A DNA stretch of 64,000 nt from Psychrobacter sp. GP33 (GTDB lineage: Bacteria > Pseudomonadota > Gammaproteobacteria > Pseudomonadales > Moraxellaceae), in assembly GCF_014119005.1 (NCBI RefSeq), contig NZ_JACGYX010000004.1:266221-330220 (forward strand). Direction: 5' to 3'. Of the stretch, positions 28,294-37,440 are shown piece by piece. Under the pieces are notes generated by a model. It did not search any database and was not told the DNA's origin. It worked only from the letters and a program-made list of their open reading frames with translations. How positions within the stretch are numbered: position 1 is the stretch's first letter; every line of letters starts with the position of its first letter. The position numbers were made by a program, and so were the translations under genes.

Positions 28294-28749
28294 TTGGATC
28301 GTGCGTTTGAATTTGTGGGTCACCACCCGTTTTTGTTTGGTATTTTAGCCGTACTTGCCGTCATGTTTTTTGCTATTGAAAACAAACGTAGCGGCAAAAA
28401 AGTGTCGCCTAATACGCTTGCTATGATGGTCAACTCGCAAAACGCGCAATTGATTGACATTCGTGCCAAAAAGAAATTTACGACCGGCTATATCCAAGGC
28501 AGTCGCAACATCCCTTTTACTGACCTTAAAGACCGTATAGAAGAGATACGCGCTATTGAAGCCCCTGTTATTATCATCTGTGATATGGGCATACAAGCAG
28601 GCGCAGCTATTCAAATGATTGGTAAAGACAGCGTGTATCGTCTAGATGGCGGTGTTGGTGGCTGGCAAGCAGCAGGCATGCCCTTGGTTGGTATCAAAGA
28701 CGTACCGGCTAAAAATAAAGGCAAATCTAAACCAAATTTGCTTAAGTAA
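28294..28749 (+). CDS. yibN: Rhodanese-like membrane protein (YibN type)
   Basis: A 151-aa protein with one N-terminal membrane helix (about 12-28) and a cytoplasmic rhodanese domain with the candidate active Cys96 in IIICDMG. The start is a TTG at 28294, six bases after a perfect GGAGG. The ATG at 28289 is out of frame and overlaps the spacer. Its position before grxC and secB is the conserved yibN-grxC-secB order of gammaproteobacteria. E. coli YibN has been linked to the Sec/YidC membrane insertion machinery. Here a terminator at 28795 separates it from grxC. Confidence 0.85.
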   Translation: MDRAFEFVGHHPFLFGILAVLAVMFFAIENKRSGKKVSPNTLAMMVNSQNAQLIDIRAKKKFTTGYIQGSRNIPFTDLKDRIEEIRAIEAPVIIICDMGIQAGAAIQMIGKDSVYRLDGGVGGWQAAGMPLVGIKDVPAKNKGKSKPNLLK

Positions 28750-29107
28750 ATTGATTTAAGCCTTATGTTGTTCATGTTGTATAAGAGAGTATATAAAAAG
28801 ACACGCCATTATGCCGTGTCTTTTTCACAATAGGACTTTTTTATAAGTGACTTTTTATGAGCGACTTTGTAAAACTTTAATAATTGACGCTTGAATTTAG
28901 TCACCTTATCCCCACTTTATAATGAGCATAATAAAATATCGTATTATCTTCATATAGAGCTATAGCGCGCTACATAGAGTGATTATCAATATATATCTAC
29001 CAGCAATACATAGCGACCGGCTTTGGTAATTTTTAGCAAAATGCTTTTTATTACACCGTTTGCTAGTTCCTCTACAGCTCGATACACTTAGAAATTAAGG
29101 ATTTACA
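28750..29107 (+). promoter_or_regulatory. Intergenic region between yibN and grxC
   Basis: About 360 bases holding the yibN terminator and, further right, a consensus-like -10 box TATAAT at 28918-28923 without a well-spaced -35. It probably carries the grxC-secB promoter. Confidence 0.4.
28795..28825 (+). terminator. Intrinsic terminator after yibN
   Basis: The stem GACACG/CGTGTC is preceded by five As and followed by five Ts, 46 bases after the yibN stop. Confidence 0.85.
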
Positions 29108-29371
29108 ATGACTGTTTCTGTTAAAGTTTATACTACCCCTATCTGCCCTTATTGCACCAACGCTAAGCAACTTTTAGCATCAAAAGGCGTTACCTACGAA
29201 GAAATTGGCATGCATGATATGAGCGGTGATGAGCGCCGTGCCTTGATGCAAAAAACCAATAACTATCGTACCGTACCGCAAATCTTTGTGGGTGATACCT
29301 TTGTTGGCGGTTTCGATGAGCTGAATCATTTAAATCAGCAAGGCAAACTTGATGAGTTACTAGCCGGTTAA
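29108..29371 (+). CDS. grxC: Glutaredoxin 3
   Basis: A small cytosolic glutathione-dependent disulfide reductase. The 87 aa contain the active site CPYC (Cys13 and Cys16), the cis-Pro segment YRTVPQIFVG and the glutathione-binding GGFDEL. Length and motifs match GrxC (E. coli 83 aa). secB follows 100 bases downstream on the same strand. Confidence 0.95.
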   Translation: MTVSVKVYTTPICPYCTNAKQLLASKGVTYEEIGMHDMSGDERRALMQKTNNYRTVPQIFVGDTFVGGFDELNHLNQQGKLDELLAG

Positions 29372-29471
29372 GGTGCGCTTTTGATTACCTGAAATATTCA
29401 GAGTATTTTATTCTGACTGTTTTTATAACGACCATAACGACAACAACATTTTTTATATTTGAGGATTTATA

Positions 29472-29924
29472 ATGGCTGACGAACAAGTACAACCACAATT
29501 GGCACTAGAGCGTATTTATGTAAAAGACATGTCACTTGAAGTTCCAGGCGCAGAAGTCTTCACTAAAGAGTGGAATCCTGAGCTGGACATCAACTTATCT
29601 AGCAATGCTGATAAACTTGACGATGAGCATTATCAAGTGGTGTTAACGGTTAGCGTTAATGCTAAAAATGCTGGAGAAGCGGCATTTATTGCTGAAGTCC
29701 ATCAAGCGGGTATTTTCTTACTAAAAGATATTCCAGAAGATCAAATCGGACAAATCCTAGGCGCATATTGCCCTAACGTATTGTTCCCTTACGCGCGCGA
29801 AGTGATTAGCGACATCGTTACCCGTGGTAGCTTCCCGCAGTTATTGTTAGCACCGGTTAACTTTGATCAAGCTTATGCACAAAGCCAGCAGCAAGCTCAA
29901 ATCGATGCTGAAGGTAATGCTTAA
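29472..29924 (+). CDS. secB: Protein-export chaperone SecB
   Basis: SecB is a homotetrameric cytosolic chaperone that keeps precursor proteins unfolded and delivers them to SecA. The 150 aa include the conserved N-terminal [13 protein letters not shown], the [12 protein letters not shown] region and the hallmark [19 protein letters not shown], ending with the variable tail. A GAGGA ribosome-binding site lies upstream. The gene ends in a long inverted-repeat terminator shared with adk. Confidence 0.97.
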   Translation: MADEQVQPQLALERIYVKDMSLEVPGAEVFTKEWNPELDINLSSNADKLDDEHYQVVLTVSVNAKNAGEAAFIAEVHQAGIFLLKDIPEDQIGQILGAYCPNVLFPYAREVISDIVTRGSFPQLLLAPVNFDQAYAQSQQQAQIDAEGNA

Positions 29925-29989
29925 GTTTTTATGAAGCTTTTAGCAGCTATTTGAGTAAGTATCTGATTATTTAAGATGTTTTCTATTAC

Positions 29990-30044
29990 TTTCAGCTAAT
30001 AAAAAACCCTGCTTATTGTGAGCAGGGTTTTTTATTAGCTGAAA
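29990..30044. terminator. Long bidirectional terminator between secB and adk
   Basis: A perfect inverted repeat with 24-base arms (29990-30013 and 30021-30044) and a 7-base loop. The core stem is ACCCTGCT/AGCAGGGT with a six-base A-run and T-run. It serves both convergent genes. Confidence 0.95.
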
Positions 30045-30065
30045 ATGACTGAATGAAAGTAACGA

Positions 30066-30830
<765 letters not shown>

Positions 30831-30951
30831 TTAAGCGTGATGAGTAAAATTCTGTTGATTTAGCTGTTCAGAGACAATTATTAGACAGATATCAGTGCGC
30901 AAGCCTATGGCTAGCGCACTAATAAAATTAGAGTAGTATTAAGACATTCAA

Positions 30952-32232
30952 CTAAGGTACTTGTTGATTAATGTTAACTTTTACTTGGTTTTGCTCAGCA
31001 CTAATCACTACAGGATTACCGGATAAATCACCGGACTCTGCAATGGCATTACCGCTATGACTGATACGGGCAACGACAGCAAGCTGGGTTTTGTCAGCGC
31101 GTGCTGATTTCAAATTACGCTCAGGCATCATAGCATCCAAATCACTTAGGCTAATGGTTGCCTGACCTTGCTTAATCACGCTAATCGGCAAACGCTTAGC
31201 AGCAAATGGTGGACCACCCTTAACATCACGAATTGCAACGAATAACACATCATCACCTTTAACAAGCGGCAATAAACTGGCATCAACTGTTACTGTGACA
31301 TCAATACCTTGCGCTGCTTGAGCTTCTTGAGCACGCACATTGGCACTAAGCTCGTCCAAACTTGCCAGCGCCTTTGAATGGTCGCCAGGCTTAGCAGAAA
31401 TACTATCACGTAAGCGCTTAATCCAGCCTTGTGCTTGCTCAAAGTTACTGCCACGCGCCTCACCCATTGCCATCAGCATTTGCGCACCTTCATGCTCTGG
31501 GTTCTTTTCTAATACGCCTTGCAACACGCGGCGGCTATTGGCATCAAGCTGACCTTCATTGGCAAAAAAGCTAATTTGCGCATAAGTTGTGGCAATTTCG
31601 TCATTGTCGGGCGATAAGCGATAAGCGCGCGACAAGGCTTCTATCGCATAATCAGTGGCTTCTAGTGATAAAAACAGCTCCGACAATCGCATCCAACGAT
31701 CAGGGTCATCAGCATGACGATGGACATTGGTCTGCATTGCCGTTATCAGCTGACGACTGTCTTCGATTGCCCAAGCTGGTGGCTGGTCAATTTTCCCCGT
31801 TAATAAATCATCGGCAACTTGCCCAACTTTATCTTCTGCCTGCCAAAGCTCAAACACCGGTGTTCGATTGCCTATCATTAGATAAGCCATTGCGGCCAGT
31901 ATAGGCACCCAAATTGCCACGATAAAACGACTTTTAACATTGGGCGTTATCATAGGTGCAACTTGGCGCTGAGCGTCTAATAGTTGGCGCTCAAGCTCAA
32001 GCTTTTGGTTTTGATAATGACTGTCATCGATAGTGCCATTTTCGTTATCTGTTTTTAGCTCTGCGAGGCGCTCACGAAAAACCGCTACGTTAATATCTAA
32101 GAGCTGATTATCAACGGGGTTTTGTTGCAAGCGTGATGCACGTAGCCATGGCATGATAACAATCAGTGCCAGTACTAAAGCAATGGTAGCGCTTAGGGCA
32201 ATAAATAAGCCGATAGTAGAAAAAATGGTCAT
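30952..32232 (-). CDS. ccmI: Cytochrome c maturation protein CcmI
   Basis: CcmI is the membrane-anchored TPR chaperone that presents apocytochrome c to the CcmF/H heme lyase. In this 426-aa protein I see two N-terminal membrane helices (about 5-30 and 103-122) flanking a cytoplasmic coiled coil. TPR-type helical repeats follow (about 170-300; e.g. ALSRAYRLSPDNDEIATTYA), and a C-terminal beta-rich domain as in the fused CcmH/CycH type. Its start overlaps the ccmH stop by 4 bases (ATGA), so it is translationally coupled, the last gene of ccmF-G-H-I. Confidence 0.9.
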   Translation of the reverse strand: MTIFSTIGLFIALSATIALVLALIVIMPWLRASRLQQNPVDNQLLDINVAVFRERLAELKTDNENGTIDDSHYQNQKLELERQLLDAQRQVAPMITPNVKSRFIVAIWVPILAAMAYLMIGNRTPVFELWQAEDKVGQVADDLLTGKIDQPPAWAIEDSRQLITAMQTNVHRHADDPDRWMRLSELFLSLEATDYAIEALSRAYRLSPDNDEIATTYAQISFFANEGQLDANSRRVLQGVLEKNPEHEGAQMLMAMGEARGSNFEQAQGWIKRLRDSISAKPGDHSKALASLDELSANVRAQEAQAAQGIDVTVTVDASLLPLVKGDDVLFVAIRDVKGGPPFAAKRLPISVIKQGQATISLSDLDAMMPERNLKSARADKTQLAVVARISHSGNAIAESGDLSGNPVVISAEQNQVKVNINQQVP

Positions 32233-32822
32233 TTTTTGTCCTCAGGGCTTGTGATGTCATGATCGACATTCTTAGCACGCGATAATAGGCGATCTAGCTC
32301 AGCTTGTTCTGCAGGCGTTAATGCATCGTTAGTAGGGTCAACGGTGGCGTTACTGTGCCCACGAGCCACCACTTGGCGACGCTTGGTTTGCCAAAACCAA
32401 CCGATGATTAAAACGACTAATAATAAGGGTGGAAAGAACCATAATATCCATGTCGACGGACGAACTGGCGGCTTATAACTGATAAAATCCCCATAACGCT
32501 CCTGCATATAAGCGCGTATTTCAGCATCACTGCGCCTATCTTTGACCATATCAAAAGTTTTTTGCTTTAAGTCCTGTGCAATCGGCGCATCAGATGCCGC
32601 AAGATTTTGATTCTGGCATTTTGGGCAACGCAGCTCTTCGATTAAACCACGATACTGGGCTTCTTGTTGTGGCGAGTCAAAGTCATAAACATCAATGGCA
32701 GCGAATGCGCTTGCGCTTAGCATACAAGCCAGCATAAAACCTACGATTTTTAAGAGTATAGATGACATTACATTAGACGGCATTAATATTGCTATTTTCA
32801 ATGCTGATTTTTTCATTGACAT
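32229..32822 (-). CDS. ccmH: Cytochrome c maturation protein CcmH
   Basis: CcmH is a periplasm-facing thiol oxidoreductase that reduces apocytochrome c before heme attachment. The 197 aa have a signal/anchor (about 20-42), the redox motif LRCPKCQNQNL with Cys66 and Cys69, and a C-terminal membrane helix (WILWFFPPLLLVVLIIGWFW, about 125-145). Start codons at 32822 and nearby are possible. The gene overlaps ccmG by 10 bases and ccmI by 4 bases, showing tight coupling. Confidence 0.93.
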   Translation of the reverse strand: MSMKKSALKIAILMPSNVMSSILLKIVGFMLACMLSASAFAAIDVYDFDSPQQEAQYRGLIEELRCPKCQNQNLAASDAPIAQDLKQKTFDMVKDRRSDAEIRAYMQERYGDFISYKPPVRPSTWILWFFPPLLLVVLIIGWFWQTKRRQVVARGHSNATVDPTNDALTPAEQAELDRLLSRAKNVDHDITSPEDKK

Positions 32823-33448
32823 GCCTCCCCAACCTGCTTCGCATCTGGGCTATTACCAGCTTTACTGGCATCATTAAGCACCATTAAGCATGGCGTAATA
32901 CGATTCTGCCAATTTTCCTCATTAATTTCACCGATAATATGCTGGCGAATAATGCCATCGCCGCCTACGACAAAGGTTTCAGGCGCACCGGTTAAGCCTA
33001 AATCTAAAGCAAACTGACCTGACAAATCTTGAATGGACATCGAGAACGGATCGCCGCGCTGGTTCAAGTAGCTGAGCGCATTGCCAATCTCGTCTTTATA
33101 ATTAACTCCAACAATATTCACGCCACGCTCTTTTAGCTGCATTAAAAATGGATGCTCAATAATGCAAGTTGGGCACCAAGATCCCCAGATGTTGATTAAA
33201 AATGGCTGTTTGGGTAAATTGTCATTATTCATGGTACGAGTCGTGTCTGACAATAAAGGCAGTTCAAAAGCAGGTACGGGACGCTCAAGTGCCGTATTTG
33301 TCACAATCTCTACCGGCTTACCAAGGCGCATATATAATATAATCATCAACCCAATAAAGATGATGAGCGGAATTAAAAACCATACTTTAAGTTGTTTTTT
33401 ATTCATGGTTTTGGTGCTTTTCTTTACAGTAGTATCAGACTCTTTCAT
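32813..33448 (-). CDS. ccmG: Thiol:disulfide interchange protein CcmG (DsbE)
   Basis: A membrane-anchored thioredoxin-like protein that supplies electrons for reducing apocytochrome c in the periplasm. The 211 aa have a Lys-rich cytoplasmic start, one membrane helix (about 22-40) and a thioredoxin domain with the WCPTC active site (Cys92, Cys95). The cis-Pro loop GLTGAPETFVV follows. It starts one base after the ccmF stop region and overlaps ccmH, in operon order F-G-H-I. Confidence 0.94.
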   Translation of the reverse strand: MKESDTTVKKSTKTMNKKQLKVWFLIPLIIFIGLMIILYMRLGKPVEIVTNTALERPVPAFELPLLSDTTRTMNNDNLPKQPFLINIWGSWCPTCIIEHPFLMQLKERGVNIVGVNYKDEIGNALSYLNQRGDPFSMSIQDLSGQFALDLGLTGAPETFVVGGDGIIRQHIIGEINEENWQNRITPCLMVLNDASKAGNSPDAKQVGEACQ

Positions 33449-33449
33449 C

Positions 33450-35453
33450 TTATTTGTCCCCCACGATGTTCAGGGTAGGCTCATTGTTAGGCTTTAGTAG
33501 CGTAGTAGCTGGCACTTTTTTAATACGGTAGCGCTTATCAAACATACTGATTAAACCGCCCAACGCCATAATAATCGTACCTAACCAAATCCAACGTATC
33601 AGTGGTTTGACATAAATCCGTACCGCCCACTGATTGCTGCCTTCACCAATTGGTTCGCCAAGGGCCACGTAGACGTCACGCATAAGACTGGCGTCAATTG
33701 CTGCTTCAGTGATTGGCATACCACTAATTACATAGGTACGTTTTTCAGGATATAAGGTCGTCACTGCTCGACCATCTTTCATAACTGCTACTTGCGCTTG
33801 CATACCATCAAAGTTACTGCCTTTAACTTCATGGAAGTCTTTGACTTCAAAATCATAACCTTGCACATTAACCGTATCGCCAAGTCCAAGCGCCACATCA
33901 CGCTCGATACTTAAACTACTGGTAAATGCTACGCCAATCACCGCAATAACCACCCCAATATGGGCAGTTTGCTGACCCCAGTAGCTCAGGCGTAATTGAC
34001 GCAAGCCACTAAATAAATTGGGTGCATTTTTAGTTTTGTCTTTAAAATCGACAAGCATCCATAACAATACCCAAAAGCTAACAGCTAAAGTCACACCAAT
34101 ATTTAGCATCGATGATGGATGAACAAAATACGTAATAATTGCCGCTAAAACTAGGCTACTGACCGCAATGACCATACCCACGCCCAACAACGGGCGCTTA
34201 TCTTGCTTCCATCGAATATTAGACCCCATGCCCATGGCAATTAATAACAACCACGTTAAAGGAACAAACAGTGCATTGAAATAAGGGGGACCTACAGATA
34301 CCTGACCTAAACTAAAGGCATCAGCGATAATAGGATATAGCGTACCAAGTAGTACCACGAGTGTGGCAATCAAAATGATTGTATTGTTAATGACTAAAAA
34401 TGACTCACGCGATATCAGCTGATATTGGCTTTCAACCGTCAAGCGCCAACCACGTACGGCAAACATCAATAAGCCGCCACCCACAATAATGCCTAAAATT
34501 ATTAAGATGACCAAACCACGAGTTGGATCAGCAGCGAATGAGTGTACTGAAGTAATTACTCCAGAACGTACTAAAAAAGTACCTAACAAGCTTAAGGCAA
34601 AACCGAATATCGCCAGCATTATGGTCCATGCTTTAAATACCCCACGCTTTTCAGTCACCGCTAAAGAATGCAGCAACGCCAAACCTGCGAGCCATGGTAA
34701 TAATGACGCATTTTCTACCGGATCCCAGAACCACCAGCCGCCCCAGCCAAGCTCATAATACGCCCACCACGAACCAAGCCCGATACCAATGGTCAAAAAA
34801 CCCCAAGCAGCAAGCGTCCATGGACGTGACCAGCGTGCCCATGCCGCATCTAAGCGACCTGCCCATAAGGCTGCCATACAAAACGCAAATGGCACAACCA
34901 TACCCACATAGCCCATATACAGCATTGGTGGGTGAATAATCAAACCAAAATCCTGCAATACAGGATTTAAATCGGCGCCATCAACAGGCAAGTTAGGTAG
35001 CGTACGATCAAACGGCGATGAGGTGAAAATTAACATTGCTAGCATCATTAACTGCACGCCTGCTAGAATAATCAATACCCGCGCACGCATCGACAGCGGC
35101 AGACCACGGCTAAAGTACGATACCAGCGCACACCAGGTGGCCATAATCGTCATCCATAGCAACAGTGACCCTTCATGCCCGCCCCATGTTGCCGATAGCT
35201 TGTAATACCAAGGCAACAACGTATTAGAATGCTGCGCGACGTAAACCAAACTAAAATCATTATAATAAAATCCGGCCATCAACGCGCCGAATGAGACAAT
35301 CATTGCGGCAAACTGTGCCCACGCTAAGCTTGGTGCCAAGCGCTGTAATGCGACTTGGTCACGCATCACGCCAAAGGTTGGTAATACCACTTGCAAAATC
35401 GCCAACATAAAGGCGGCAAGCAAGGCAAAATAGCCCAATTCTGTGATTAACAT
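33450..35453 (-). CDS. ccmF: Heme lyase CcmF
   Basis: A large polytopic membrane protein that transfers heme from CcmE to apocytochrome c. The 667 aa have many membrane helices and the tryptophan-rich WWD signature around residues 236-253 (WGGWWFWDPVENASLLPW). A long periplasmic region near the C-terminus precedes the last helix. It is the first gene of the ccmFGHI set. ccmA-E are not in this window and must lie elsewhere. Confidence 0.95.
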   Translation of the reverse strand: MLITELGYFALLAAFMLAILQVVLPTFGVMRDQVALQRLAPSLAWAQFAAMIVSFGALMAGFYYNDFSLVYVAQHSNTLLPWYYKLSATWGGHEGSLLLWMTIMATWCALVSYFSRGLPLSMRARVLIILAGVQLMMLAMLIFTSSPFDRTLPNLPVDGADLNPVLQDFGLIIHPPMLYMGYVGMVVPFAFCMAALWAGRLDAAWARWSRPWTLAAWGFLTIGIGLGSWWAYYELGWGGWWFWDPVENASLLPWLAGLALLHSLAVTEKRGVFKAWTIMLAIFGFALSLLGTFLVRSGVITSVHSFAADPTRGLVILIILGIIVGGGLLMFAVRGWRLTVESQYQLISRESFLVINNTIILIATLVVLLGTLYPIIADAFSLGQVSVGPPYFNALFVPLTWLLLIAMGMGSNIRWKQDKRPLLGVGMVIAVSSLVLAAIITYFVHPSSMLNIGVTLAVSFWVLLWMLVDFKDKTKNAPNLFSGLRQLRLSYWGQQTAHIGVVIAVIGVAFTSSLSIERDVALGLGDTVNVQGYDFEVKDFHEVKGSNFDGMQAQVAVMKDGRAVTTLYPEKRTYVISGMPITEAAIDASLMRDVYVALGEPIGEGSNQWAVRIYVKPLIRWIWLGTIIMALGGLISMFDKRYRIKKVPATTLLKPNNEPTLNIVGDK

Positions 35454-35703
35454 ACGGTCTAACCTTGTTTACCTTAATACGGTTTCAGTTGCGGATAGGA
35501 CAGCTTTTTAATATTAAAAGCGCCTAGTATTTGTATGGCTGCTGGTGTTATAGATATCAATCTTAGAAAAAATAAATATGCTAAATCATTTAATTTACTT
35601 ACGTTACAAAGGTGTACATTACCGATATTTTATTGCAGCGGTGTATCTGTGCTGTATGCACTTTGCATATGTATTTTAAATAAAAACCTACTCAGAAAAC
35701 ACC

Positions 35704-37038
35704 CTACTGCATGGCTGGAAAAAACACCAATATAAGATGTAACCAACCTGCCAAAAATCCAGTTAAGCCACCCAATACAATCAGTGTCATCTCATCTTCT
35801 TGAAACGCAGGACGCAATAAGTTTTGAAATTCATTAGGTGATAACGCACGAATACGATCCCGAAACAGCCCAAATATTTTACTGGCGCGGCTCTCATTCA
35901 GCTCAGGGTCACGTAAAGGCACCATCGTTGCCGTGATTGACTTATCAATAATCGTGTTTTTCAATTGCCCAAACTCACGACGACCTAAGCTCATACGCAA
36001 TGTGGTCTTCACGACTGGCGACTCCAACACTTGATACAGATGCGACTTCATTAACTCGCGCGTCTGTGCTGCCCTTTCACCGTACATCATCTCATTCATG
36101 ATGTTTTCTAACGTAACTAAATCAGTCACTACTATCTCTGCAAAAACCTCAGACACTTCCTCTTGACGCTTCATAAAACCACCTTGCCAGCGAAAGCGAG
36201 TGATATGCGGCAATTGCAACTTTATAAACGGAAAACCAGACACACGGGTAAAAAACTGAATATAGCGGATATAGCGCGGCTCAACCGGATTAAAGACCAT
36301 CCAAATAGCAATCCAATTGGTCAAAAAACCCCAAATAGCAGCAAAAAATGGCACCGTCCAATGCGCTGGCACTACCAGAAAGATAAACATCTGGATAACA
36401 CCAAAAATGAGTCCAATCAAAGCACTAATGTGCCATATAAAATCAATCTCTTTTTGTCCCACTTTCAAGAACATATTCACCATCAAACGACGGTCACTTT
36501 CCATCTTATTGACAATCATTTGGCGCATATCGACCAACTCTTCGACATGATAAGTTAAATCAGTCACTAGCGCCTGCATCATTTCCGGCAACGCTTCATG
36601 CGCTTGCTTATATATTCGCCGTTTCAGTGCATAAGGAATATTACCCCACAGCGTCTCTGAGCGCTCCAGCATAATCTCATCAATCAACGCCTCAAGGTTT
36701 TCATCTACCGTATCGGTAATGAAGCTCGCCATCTGTGCAGGTTCCATCGCTTGAAAAAACTCATCGAGCGAACCCAGTTTTGAGAGTGTCTGATCGACAA
36801 TAACGCCCGATATCTTACCCGCTTTGCGCGGCACGATACCTTGCCAGCCAATACCTGGTAAACCAAAAAAAGGAAAGCCTTTGATGCGAATACCACGAAA
36901 TTTAATCGGATAAAACAGCATCTTGAGCGCCATCCATACATGTACCCACGTCACAAATGCGGTCACTGGCGGAATGGTCAGCATGGCAAAAAACTCTGGA
37001 TGCTCAGCAAGCGTCTGCCATATTGAAGTTGCCACCAT
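35704..37038 (-). CDS. DUF445 family membrane protein
   Basis: A 444-aa protein of the DUF445 (YheB-like) family, whose function is unknown. It has an N-terminal hydrophobic helix (about 15-40) followed by FRGIRIKGFPFFGLPGIGWQGIVPRKAGK, which is conserved near the start of the family. Next come a long helical region (about 80-190), two central membrane helices (about 198-245) and a last helix at the C-terminus (GLTGFLAGWLHLILVFF). It lies between the ccm operon and mrdA, transcribed toward ccmF, with ~250 bp of empty sequence between. No functional inference beyond membrane location. Confidence 0.8.
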   Translation of the reverse strand: MVATSIWQTLAEHPEFFAMLTIPPVTAFVTWVHVWMALKMLFYPIKFRGIRIKGFPFFGLPGIGWQGIVPRKAGKISGVIVDQTLSKLGSLDEFFQAMEPAQMASFITDTVDENLEALIDEIMLERSETLWGNIPYALKRRIYKQAHEALPEMMQALVTDLTYHVEELVDMRQMIVNKMESDRRLMVNMFLKVGQKEIDFIWHISALIGLIFGVIQMFIFLVVPAHWTVPFFAAIWGFLTNWIAIWMVFNPVEPRYIRYIQFFTRVSGFPFIKLQLPHITRFRWQGGFMKRQEEVSEVFAEIVVTDLVTLENIMNEMMYGERAAQTRELMKSHLYQVLESPVVKTTLRMSLGRREFGQLKNTIIDKSITATMVPLRDPELNESRASKIFGLFRDRIRALSPNEFQNLLRPAFQEDEMTLIVLGGLTGFLAGWLHLILVFFPAMQ

Positions 37039-37440
37039 GACTCTTTTTGCCCCTAACTTAACGAGTATTATTATTTAATATAGAAGCCACCTATAAACGT
37101 CAAATGAACGAGGATAGCTGTGGTCAATAAAAACGTCCAATTTTAACATACTTGCTATTTATTAGCACATACTACCCTTCATGATAAAAACACTGTTCAG
37201 TATTTTAATGTTTTTCATCTGCACTATGGCTTCTTATCCATACAGTATTAATCGTAATTGATAAACGTGACCATTTTTCTAGGCTGTACTTGTCGCTTTA
37301 GCTTGTGTTTTGTTATACCCATGTTCTGCTATAATTATCATCGCATCATTCTTTTAAGGATGTATCCGTTATAATTTCGCTTCTTTTTATCGCACTGACT
37401 GCCATTCTCTATACAGCCTGCGCTTTGGTAACAACTTTAC
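37039..37440. promoter_or_regulatory. Divergent intergenic region between the DUF445 gene and mrdA
   Basis: About 400 bases without an annotated gene. It includes an extended -10 promoter candidate at 37327-37335 and a short hydrophobic open frame ending across the mrdA start, discussed as a finding. Confidence 0.45.
37327..37335 (+). promoter_or_regulatory. Extended -10 promoter candidate for mrdA
   Basis: TGCTATAAT matches the extended -10 consensus (TGnTATAAT). No good -35 lies 16-18 bases upstream. It would give a leader of about 100 bases before mrdA. Confidence 0.45.

Noticed and set aside
35535..35735. 66-codon plus-strand frame between ccmF and the DUF445 gene
   Set aside because: It runs into the 3' end of the DUF445 gene on the opposite strand, has no RBS and no recognisable features. 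The ~250-base gap holds nothing I can support.
36163..36558. 131-codon plus-strand frame inside the DUF445 gene
   Set aside because: Antisense shadow of a well-supported membrane protein, and no RBS or recognisable motif.
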